This document shows, piece by piece, positions 55,616-64,000 of a DNA stretch of 64,000 nucleotides (positions are counted from its first letter, which is position 1; every line of letters begins with the position of its first letter). The stretch spans positions 45,768,215 through 45,832,214 of the forward strand of contig NC_031502.1 of assembly GCF_000237925.1 (NCBI RefSeq), in the 5' to 3' direction. The notes under the pieces are model-generated. The model was not told the DNA's origin. It ran no database searches and saw only the letters and a program-made list of their open reading frames with translations. Made by a program: the position numbers and the translations under genes. Source of the stretch: Schistosoma mansoni (lineage: Eukaryota; Platyhelminthes; Trematoda; Strigeidida; Schistosomatidae).

Positions 55616-56027
55616 AATAAAGACTATTGAATTCACTTGCTATTGTTTGGTTGAATCTTCCCATAGACGTTTAAGACTGCGATTGATCAGTCTCTTATTG
55701 GCTTATGTGCATACTGTGCGTATTGCCTCGATATAGCCTTTATTCGCAAGCATTATAAGCGAAGATGGATGGTGGCTAGTAGTGGAATAAAGGACGCGCG
55801 TTTCGTCCTATTCACTTCATTGCACAAGCAAACGGCTAACGGGACTCAGTAGCTGAGTGGATAATGCGATGGCGTTTGAAGCGAACAGTACTGGGTTCGA
55901 GTCCCACAGTGAACATCAACTCTGAGATACAGGTACATCCAGCTGACAAGTCCCGAATAGCACGAGACGCGCGTCCTGGATTCCACTGCTAACCGCTATC
56001 CATCTTTGCTTATAATAAAGACTATTG
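55616..56027 (+). mobile_element. SM-alpha-type hammerhead element with 14-bp target-site duplication
   Basis: Element 55630-56013 flanked by AATAAAGACTATTG at 55616-55629 and 56014-56027. Order on the + strand: the arm segment TGTTTGGTTGAATCTTCCC to TATTGCCTCGATAT, an inverted (minus-strand) 3' half of a hammerhead (55785-55810), a tRNA-like block (A-box-like TAGCTGAGTGGATAATGCG, B-box-like GGGTTCGAGTCCC, 55838-55915), then a + strand hammerhead (55934-55985). The order equals that of 40234-40697 read on its minus strand. Confidence 0.88.
55934..55985 (+). ncRNA. hammerhead ribozyme, SM-alpha type, core mutated
   Basis: Stem I (ATCCAG/CTGGAT) is perfect and the GCGTC cleavage segment is intact, but the first core box reads CTGACAAG (G8 to A, the proposed general acid) and the second CGAGA. 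Stem II is also weakened. Predicted inactive. Confidence 0.7.
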
Positions 56028-56404
56028 TCGTAAAGTGACGATGATCTCTAGATGGATGAATTCCTGATGACTATCCTGAAACATAAACGACTAACAATTG
56101 TTCTACTCAATCCTTATCAGAAATGAGCTATCTTTTAGTGACTTTAATAAACGAGCCAAAATAATTCCACCTTATTGGTTAAGGATTATGTATACAAACT
56201 TTTCATATAAACATATTTTGCTATTTCAGTGAATATTATCTTCTGAACTCTAGCTTAAATCATTAGTTATTTAATATTATTTCGTCTGTTTTGTTTCCTA
56301 CAGAATACATAGTGTTTAAATAAAACTTGTAAATATGTTAAAATTATTAAAATTTTTGATGGTTACTGAGTTAACATGAAATGTAATGTAAATCTTTTCT
56401 GAAC

Positions 56405-56485
56405 TTGCCTTATTCAAAAGTTGAAATGATGAATCAATTGAAGCTAGACCACCATCGAAAATCTGGAAGCGCTGGACGGCCGTTT
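56405..56485. repeat. family 2 arm fragment
   Basis: GAATCAATTGAAGCTAGACC, ACCATCGAAAATCTGGAAGC and GCTGGACGGCCGTTT are the left arm of family 2; the element breaks off before the ribozyme core. Confidence 0.65.
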
Positions 56486-57400
56486 ATTCAAAAGTATCAA
56501 GGGAATTAAATATGAATCAAATCAACATTCATGTAGAAATTATTCGATGAAACAAAACAGAAAAGTAAATATAAGAATAATTATTTATTAAGTAAAAGTT
56601 TTGATTCACTTTTATTAAGTAATCAGCATATACAAGTACCTACACAAATGTATAAACACCTACGCATTCACGAATACTGTTTATTCAGTAAATGTCATCA
56701 GTACAAGAAAGTTAGAATGACAAATAAGTCAGGCCTAAGAAATCGATCGGTGTTTTTTTTCCTAACGATATTTATTCACTTGACCATCTAATATTTTGTT
56801 ATTTCTTGTAATGCTACTTGCTTGTTTGTCTTAATGTGACATTTCAAGGTCAATTCATAGTGTTTGTTTGCTGCCTTTTTCTTCATAAAAAACAAATCCA
56901 TAAAAAGTGAATAACGATTTATGCCTTAGCTGTAGAATAAAGAATATCTTACTTTCTACAGTTCACATTCCATTAAGGCTTGGAACAATGAAATCGACAG
57001 GAGGTTACATAATTTAGCCGAGAGGTTTGTAGAGACAAATTTGAGTTGTTTGTTTTTCATCATGCATTGATTCCACTTAGCGAGATCACTTTAAATCAGA
57101 AAGTATACAAAAGTTGTTTCGTCTTAGTTTGGAAATCCTTAAGGGTGTGTACCAACGACTATTCCTTAGCAGTAAAATGCATGATGTCGAATCGTAAATG
57201 AATTACCTTCAGTGAAGTCAGCTGAATTCTGGTGGATTGTTTTTTTCCTTTTTTACCATTTTTTAGCAATTTAATTTGGCTCCAATTAGAACGGACAATG
57301 ATGTTATCGATATACATATTCCAGTTACCCTTGTACATAATTATCGAATTAATTAACGTTAGAGAATAACTGTATAAAATAAACCAAATACGAGAATGAA
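56486..57400. other. AT-rich spacer next to the LTR fossil
   Basis: No recognised gene. The part nearest 57400 may be internal sequence of the LTR element, but nothing in it could be identified. Confidence 0.35.
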
Positions 57401-57409
57401 TTTTAAATA

Positions 57410-57777
57410 CGTATATTTCGTACACTCGTTGTTCCGGACAGACAACCAAAGAAACGAAGTGGAGAAAGTAAAACGAAGTGAGACAGAGCGAACCAAAAGA
57501 TGTCGTTGGAAAAATGTAAAACAAAGCGACGCGCAGAAAGCGTGTGAGCCAACTCAATTTGATTAAGTTTGACTGGGTATTTATACTCAGAGAAAAATAA
57601 GTTACAGACATGCGATGAGTGAGATAAGCAATGTATACACATAGGCTCATAAAAAACGTCAAGGTTAATAGACGAATGATAAACAATGTCAAAATGTGAC
57701 GTGAATGGAATGAAGAAATTAGTCTGTCCGGGAGATAGAATAACTCATGTGGGTTTAACATAGTACCAGACACTACA
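57410..57777 (-). mobile_element. LTR, probably Gypsy-like, solo or with lost interior (fossil)
   Basis: On the minus strand it starts TGTAGTGTCTGG and runs through CGGACAGAC, TTCACGTCACATTTTGACAT, a TATA-like GAGTATAAATACCC about 180 bp in, and GTCCGGAACAACGAG. That layout fits the promoter half of an LTR; the first ~145 bp recur at 42571-42715. No second LTR or capsid/polymerase coding was recognised beside it. Looks old; boundaries at the low-coordinate end are approximate. The 204-codon minus-strand frame over it (57773-57159) is not a real gene. Confidence 0.5.
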
Positions 57778-57779
57778 AC

Positions 57780-58855
57780 CAGTTCAATTCATCACGCGAT
57801 AATCATCCACCCCCATTAAACATTGAGCACTCTTGAAGAGTCTCAAATGGGAATAAAACAGCCATTCAGTTCTCCATGATTGTTACTTGGTACCTTAGTC
57901 GAAAATAATTTGTAAACTAACTTAAAAAAGAATGGGCATTTAGTGAACTAGTATTTAAATGACTTATGTATGTTGACAATAATTTTCGTTATGAAATGAT
58001 AAAGGCTGAAAAAGATGTTGAAAACTAGAAATCAGTGAATTGTTATTTCATTGTATTCCGAAACTTCTTAGATGATTTAAAAAAACTCTCAAACGAACAG
58101 ATTCAAAGCTTGTAGCATAATCCTAGTTTAATCACTTTGGTGAACAACTGCTTCATTATTAGAAGGATAATTCTACATGTCACTGTTACAGGTGATATCT
58201 TGAAGATAGCTATTAATGAGCACAGAATATTGTAGTTAATGATTTGGGGGGTTTGTAGAAAGCAACGTATACTATGGCAGAAATGTTTATCATATTAAAA
58301 ATGTCAATAAGACAGTTTGGCCAGTACTTTGTTAGTTGTCAATGACTTTTACATATGTGTTAATTGATTTTTATGCATAAAACGAAAGAAAATACAGTTT
58401 ATTATTTACCTGAGGTGGTTAGTTTACAATGGATTAAAAGGTATTCGAAATGTAAGACAGTAGAGTCAGCTCAAGTGTAATTCACTTAAACCATAATTTT
58501 ACTGTAATTATCTATTCATCTAGAAAAGCAGCGACATGTGTTTATGTTAATCTTCAGTATTGTTTCCATTTTCTCAATGCATATTGGTTACATCATGTTC
58601 ATAGACTTTCAACTCAACTAACTACTGAGGAATGATTCCGTCCATTAATTAGCGATTATATTAATTTAATGCTAGCATATTCATTATTCAATACAAGTAG
58701 AAACAAAATGCATTCAAATTATCAAAACTCAAATGAAAACTACTTTATGATTTAAAGCAATCGGATTTGAAATATGGTTACTTACACGATATGCTAAATT
58801 ATATACAAAAATAAATAATTGAATTCATCTGCTTTATCATAGCTAATAAACAATA
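57780..58855. other. gene desert, nothing recognised
   Basis: AT-rich, no coding or repeat copy recognised. Confidence 0.45.
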
Positions 58856-58857
58856 AA

Positions 58858-59085
58858 CTGAGTCACAAGGCAAGTCCTCACATGGAATCCTTAAGGCCAA
58901 AGGAGAAGAGGAAGAGCAAAGAACACATTACTCCGAGAAATGGAGATAGACATGAGAAGAATGAACAAAAGTTGGATAGAATTAGAAAGAATGTCCTATG
59001 ACAGAGTGGGTTGGAGAATGCTTGTCGGCAGCCTATACTCCTTTGGGAGTACCAGGCGTAAATAAGTAAAGTAAGTAAGAAGGTC
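58858..59085 (+). mobile_element. RTE LINE (SR2-like, subfamily C) 3' end fragment
   Basis: The + strand frame reads TRQVLTWNP, a stop, then GQRRRGRAKNTLLREMEIDMRRMNKSW, LERMSYDRVGWRMLVGSLYSFGSTRRK and a stop, followed by a TAAATAAGTAAAGTAAGTAAG tail. These landmarks equal the C-terminus at 23270-23530 (minus). Only the last ~70 codons remain, so it is a 5'-truncated copy with one in-frame stop. Confidence 0.82.
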
Positions 59086-59519
59086 ATAAACAATAAAACC
59101 ATAGGCTTCATTAAATTCAATGAAAACTAACTATTATTAATGGGTAACAATTAACAAAAATCTATAAATATTGATTGATTTTATAAATGTAATTAGTTAT
59201 CATTATGAAGTAAACATATTTTCAATAGGAGAACAACCTTTTTTTTAAGTAGTATGTTGTTGTCGTTTTGTTTTTTAGTTCTGTTATCAAGTGTAACTAT
59301 TAATTTAAAAGTGAAATTCATTGACCTAAAAAAATTTAATAGATAAAATATATAATTTACTTTTTTTGATAAAAAAAATTTTTATCGTTAAAATATCACA
59401 TTTGTTCGTGATTAAGTTAAATATAATGAACTTCATAACATTTCAATGAATATTATCTTGTTTAATTTAATTTTGATTGAATAATTTAGTTTTGTTAAAT
59501 TAAATATTTCTTGGCAATA

Positions 59520-59835
59520 ATGGAATAGGGGCAAGGAAGTGGAATGCTGGTCAAGTACTTTATCGTATTTGGAACTTTTCATTTAGGTGTACTTGGATTC
59601 TGATGTTAGTTTAGTGAATATAAACACCAGTGGGGACTTTCGTATGTAGTTCAACAGAAAATCTTTCTTGTGAATAATTGAATAGTGCCAAGGAGTGAAA
59701 TACCTGATAGGCACTTTATCATGTTTGGGACTTTTCGTCTAGTTGTATCTGGATTCCGATGTTAGTGTAATGGACATAAACACCAGTGAGGACAATCGAA
59801 TGTATTTCGACACACACGTACAAAATATCTTGGGA
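59520..59835. repeat. tandem duplication, unit about 158 bp
   Basis: Two adjacent diverged copies share, in order, CAAGGA(A)GTG(G/A)AAT, AC(T)TTATC(G/A)T(A/G)TTTG, (G)ACTTTTC, TGGATTC(T/C)GATGTTAGT and ATAAACACCAGTG(G/A)GGAC. The second copy leads straight into the dispersed repeat at 59785-60070. Confidence 0.6.
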
Positions 59836-60070
59836 AAATCTGTGAACCAAACAGTAAATACTTGATTTACAAAATATCAATCAAACTTGACTGTTTTTAT
59901 TTTGCAAATGTCAATAAGTCGTCTCAGACTTCGCTGTTTCTTGATCTTCATGCCAATTGCTTTCCCTCTCTGTTCTTTCCTTCTCGATCTTCTCAATCTT
60001 TTGCTGCCAGATATTCTACTTCTGACTCACGATATATACTACTTATGTCGATATGAGTAGCACAGACCAC
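59785..60070 (+). repeat. dispersed repeat shared with 52145-52445
   Basis: See the shared blocks listed for 52145-52445, here from GAGGACAATCGAATGTATTTCG to TACTACTTATGTCGATATGAGTAGC. More diverged from the first copy in the middle. The + frame at 59862-60056 crosses it and is not a gene. Confidence 0.6.
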
Positions 60071-60388
60071 GTTAGTATACATATTGAAACATAAAATCAA
60101 TGCCTTTCACTTCAAATTTCAATGCTTTATCCCCTGAACTACTGCATAAGGAGAGTTGGATAAACAACCTTAATAAATATTTGTGACTATAAAGCAATAT
60201 TGAGAAAATCTATTCTGGATAAACAAATTCCCACAGAATTTGATCATTCACAGCCTTAAAATTCAACTACAGTAAAATACATACCCTTAAAAATTGAATT
60301 TCTAAGTAATTAACTATTTTTCATGCGTACATATTATTTTTTTAAACAAAATACATTGCTAAACAAAATGATCAATTCATGATGTAAC

Positions 60389-60703
60389 TCTAGTGATAAG
60401 CATTATAAGCAATAATGGATAGTGGGTAGCAGAAGAATCCAGTTTGACGCACGTTTCGTCCTATTTGGGACTCGTCAGATGAGTGTACCTGCATCTCAGA
60501 GTTGATGTTCACTCTGGGACTCAAACCCAGCATTTTCGCTACCAACCATCGATCTTTGCTTATAATGCTTGTGAATTAAGGTTATATCGAGGCAATACGC
60601 ACAGTATGCACATATGCCAATAAGAGACTGACCAGTTGCAGTCCTAAACAACAATGGGAAGATTCAAACAAACAATACTAAGTGAATCTAGTGATAAGCA
60701 TTA
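60389..60703 (-). mobile_element. SM-alpha-type hammerhead element with 17-bp flanking direct repeat
   Basis: TCTAGTGATAAGCATTA occurs at 60389-60405 and 60687-60703. Between them the minus strand carries the arm segment (GGCATATGTGCATACTGTGC region, 60590-60680), a short tRNA-like remnant with a B-box-like GGGTTTGAGTCCC, and a hammerhead at 60432-60489. Part of the left repeat overlaps the element's own end sequence (GCATTATAAGC), so the true target-site duplication may be shorter. The A-box half of the tRNA-like block is deleted. Confidence 0.8.
60432..60489 (-). ncRNA. hammerhead ribozyme, SM-alpha type, intact core, weak stem I
   Basis: Minus strand: CTGACGAG-TCCCAAATAGGA-CGAAA-CGTGCGTC. 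Both core boxes, stem II with its AAAT loop and the GTC triplet match the canonical schistosome ribozyme. Stem I is nearly lost (CTCAT against AAACT), so efficient cleavage is unlikely despite the perfect core. Confidence 0.78.
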
Positions 60704-62295
60704 AATGTTTTTTTATGGAATTACACTCCTATTGTCTAAACTACCATTTAATTATGAAAAATATCTATTCTAATGACAAAATCTACTAGATATTAGTCAC
60801 ATTTCAATTCTAGTTATGTATAATTTATATTCCTAATGATTTGATTTGGATTTGTGAATTGAATACGATAATAATTAAATCTGAGAATAGAATTGTTAAT
60901 CATCATGATTAAATGAAACAATAAATAAACTGTTCATTGAATTTACTATTGATAAAAGAAATAGGTTACAAATGGCAAAATTGAAGTATGATTATTTGTT
61001 CATTAGTGAATTAGTTCACATGTTTCCAAGTACCATTTATGGTAATGTGCGATGTGTTCGTATCTGTTTCCACTTTTTTTACTCGATCTTGATAAAGCAA
61101 TTATCCTGAGGAAAATAAGAATTAGTCAATCATAAATTACTTGCCAATTTGGGTATCAAAATATTATTAGACTCACAATGAAAGCTTTTTAATTTGAATT
61201 ACTTTGGATTTTCGTTTAGGACAATTTGAAGTATATAAATTAGATTTGTGTAACTAGATCCATTACATTAGCCTCTAATTTACAGTTAGCGTAATAAGCA
61301 ATATATATAACGTCATAAATTACGGTTGTGTTCATATTAGTTTCTTAGTATAAATTACCATAAACGATAAAATCTTTGCATAATATATCATATGTTGACA
61401 ATAATAGTTGCGTTAATCATAGAAATACATAGGTTACTAGTTTACTAAATTCAACATATTTTGTAACGTTTATCCTGTAGTATGTAAGGCATATGACATG
61501 TGACTACTTCATTTTTATACGAATTGTAAACTGAAATTCTTGGTCTATATCGGAATTCAATCACCAAGTTATTTCAAATATTTGAGATTGATTTCCACAT
61601 AAAATATTTTATTTAATTATGGGAATCCATGAGTAACAGGACTATTTGGACTTCAAAAAAGTTACATTTTTTGAACTGTCAATAGGTCCCGTTACATTTT
61701 CTATCCTTGAACTTTATATTTATGTTATATTATATATTTACCACTGACTGAAAAATAATTTGTTTTTATATAACATTAAATTGTTTAATTTCAACACACA
61801 TTACTGATTGATTAGCGGTCAAGTACATCCTGATTGCTTAGTGCCTGCTTGTTCCCACTAACAAATCTGTCAAACAATGGATACTGAATAAATGTTTGGA
61901 TTTTACACAACTACTTATCTGTTTTAAAATATTCACCAACTGGTTGCATATTTTACAGTAACATGTATAAATGTCTCTCAGGGGAATCTTCAATTAAGAA
62001 TGACTTATCATAATAAAAATTTGTTAAATTTGGAACTTTACTTCAAAACAAATCTCAAACACTCACCGAATTCATGACAATAATTATTGTGGTATTTGTT
62101 TCGTAAACCTTGTTTTAGTCTATAGTCGTAGTTTTATTGTTAGAATTGTCAAAAACTTATTTACCAAGAACGATTCTATTGTTATGTTTTACTGAATTTA
62201 TTCACATATGTTTGCGAAAATGATTACTTTTTATGTTTTTGTATTCAGGATTTAATAAACATTATATCACATAATAACCAGCCGATAAATGATTA
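60704..62295. other. gene desert, nothing recognised
   Basis: AT-rich; no coding, RNA gene or repeat copy recognised. Confidence 0.45.
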
Positions 62296-62297
62296 TT

Positions 62298-62625
62298 TTA
62301 ATAATTGAATTCATCAGTCAATTAAAGCTAGACCACTATGGAAAACCTAGGAGCGCTGGAAAGCCGTAAGGGACTACTCATCAATGCTCATCCACGATCC
62401 CACCTTCAGTCTCGAACGCGAACGCTTAACCTCTAGATCACCGAGTCGGAATTCAACGATGATAATGTCTAACATCAACCAGTCCACGAAATTACCCCAC
62501 CGTCCATCATTGTCTTCAGTGAGTCACTGCCTCACAGCAGGTTTTCCATGATGGTCTATCTTTAACCGACTCATGAATTCAACTATTAAAATTACTACAA
62601 TCTCCACAAAACCTCCTTCCTGAAA
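62298..62625. mobile_element. family 2 foldback element, ribozymes decayed
   Basis: Arms TCAGTCAATTAAAGCTAGACC and GGTCTATCTTTAACCGACTCATG are inverted, as are GGAAAACCTAGG and AGGTTTTCC. The minus strand tRNA-like block has A-box-like GATCTAGAGGTTAAGCG. On the minus strand the ribozyme region keeps GATGAGTAGTCCC but lacks the CGAAA box. The right terminus is AATCTCCACAAAACCTCCTTCC, the family end. Confidence 0.7.
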
Positions 62626-63039
62626 ATGACTATTTGTTTAGCTCTTTCAAAGTACGGTATTACATTTAAATAATTTTCTTCATCTTACATATATTGTTGC
62701 CATTTAAAATTAGTATACGAAGTTACACATAAACTAATCGAAATAACATTACGTCCCAGTATTAAAGAAAGGGTTTCAAAAAACTGTATACATATTTTAA
62801 AAAATACTTTTCCTTATATGTGTAATGGTTAGAGCTTCTATTTTTTCAATGGGTCTATTTTGTTAACTTTCAAATAATAAAATGGACATCTTATAATTAT
62901 TATTGTTATACCGTGTGCGTGCGTACGCGTGTCCTGTTTGATATATGAACGTGCTGATTCCCGACAATTAGAGAGGAGTGAATTATCGATCAGAGCAATG
63001 ATACAAAAAAGCCGTATGAGCAGTCTTGATCACTTATCA

Positions 63040-63410
63040 GTCCTGCTGTCTACCTAGCCCAGCCAGTTAAGTCCAGAACACCAATAACAGCCTCTGAAAT
63101 ATGATTCATCATTCTCAAAGAGATACTGGGCTTATATACCAAACAGACTGACCACATCGTACCATAAGATATAAAATAACATTTGTACAAGATTTGGTCA
63201 AATGTAGCTGTGAATAGGGAGAACAGTAATTAATAGACTGGGTATAACTCAAGAATGGTAAATCGTATAATAATAGTTCATAGGTCAAAATAAAGCTTAT
63301 GATAAGAGGAACACGAATACGAATAGTTTAGTTACTTAACAATCATACAATAGGAAATATACATATCATATCGGTCCACAAATAGTTCTCAAAGCTACTA
63401 TTCATAAATC
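63040..63410. repeat. dispersed repeat shared with 9540-9945
   Basis: AAGTCCAGAACACCAATAAC, GACTGACCACATCGTACCATAAG, GCTGTGAATAGGGAGAAC and CACGGGATATAATAATTATAATACG align in order with the other copy. Non-coding; family not identified. Confidence 0.45.
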
Positions 63411-64000
63411 TCCACGGGATATAATAATTATAATACGAAATGTTTTTTTTTAAAAGTAATAGTTAACAGACATCAATAAGAATACTACTGAGTAGTTTAG
63501 TCAATCTATTTCGTACATAAGATATGGTTAGTATATAAGATATGGTTTGAGACTATTGGTATTTAATATTTTTGCACCAGTTATTTTTCAGGGCTCTATT
63601 ATTAAACTATAAATTTACAAATCTGTAATCATTGTATTATAATCGTCAAAACATTGAAAAAATGTAATCTATGACTGAAGTTAACAGTATTATGTATACA
63701 ACAAGGTGGGAATTTATATCAATTATGGCTTACTCTAAAAAGAATTCTTCAGTTTAAGTTATATTCCATTTGAAACTCGTTAGCAAGGTAGATTTATAGT
63801 CATGTGGATATTGATGTTCTTTTTGACGTTCAAACTGTGTTACGAAATGACAGAATAATGAAGTATTATCGCTGAGTTATAAAGAATATGAAGGGACGAT
63901 ATCACTGACAAATATCAACTAGCACGAAACTAAAACTGTATCGGTGGCAGATGAACGCTTCTGTAAAGTGATAAAGATGAACGATTTGTCTGTTCAATTT
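63411..64000. other. window end, nothing recognised
   Basis: AT-rich sequence to the end of the window without recognised features. Confidence 0.45.

Noticed and set aside
57159-57773. 204-codon minus-strand open frame
   Set aside because: It overlies an LTR-like sequence, is rich in Leu/Phe/Ser from AT-rich DNA, and has no domain or splice-supported extension.
58878-59120. minus-strand 80-codon hydrophobic frame
   Set aside because: Antisense of an RTE LINE C-terminus on the + strand.
43766-64000. search for CRISPR arrays, rRNA genes or a host gene in the desert
   Set aside because: No regular direct repeats with spacers, no rRNA-like blocks and no exon chain with family resemblance were found; the repeats present are mobile elements and microsatellites.

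Overview
The window is AT-rich, repeat-loaded eukaryotic DNA that looks like a blood fluke (Schistosoma or a close schistosomatid; species not decided). Evidence: interspersed elements carrying the schistosome SM-alpha type hammerhead ribozyme, RTE-clade LINEs with schistosome-style short tandem 3' tails, Gypsy-type gag remnants, and host genes whose 5' introns are only 32-43 nt while later introns are kilobases long, a known schistosome bias.

Three host genes lie in the same direction on the + strand. TSR3 (2556-5123; 5 exons, 271 codons) is the 18S rRNA aminocarboxypropyltransferase. METTL6 (9000-17692; 5 exons, about 295 codons) is a tRNA 3-methylcytidine methyltransferase. CLPTM1L (27953-41197; 12 exons, 525 codons) is a multi-pass ER membrane protein of the CLPTM1 family. 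I built the exon chains by hand from GT/AG sites, codon phase and recalled human protein sequences; all junctions keep frame. The first two genes both modify RNA using S-adenosylmethionine; the third is unrelated.

Introns and spacers are packed with mobile-element remains. The most complete is an RTE LINE inside METTL6 (12175-14930) with one uninterrupted 836-codon ORF. About 470-bp non-autonomous elements (596-1070, 32311-32784, 37607-38077) share that LINE's last ~60 bp and two have clear target-site duplications. Other pieces include RTE 3' fragments, a Mutator-like transposase fossil with a SWIM motif (9950-11000), a Gypsy gag fossil with a LINE inside it (22779-25300), a CR1-like ORF1 fragment and a 110-bp-arm foldback.

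From about 41.2 kb to the end I find no host gene. This desert holds many hammerhead-bearing, tRNA-like, foldback elements of at least three families. The most interesting is 53846-54195, with a ribozyme on each strand facing outward around a tRNA-like centre. Three SM-alpha-type insertions (40234-40697, 55630-56013, 60406-60686) are bounded by direct repeats of 13, 14 and 17 bp. A 200-N gap (39429-39628) sits exactly in the centre of one of the foldbacks.
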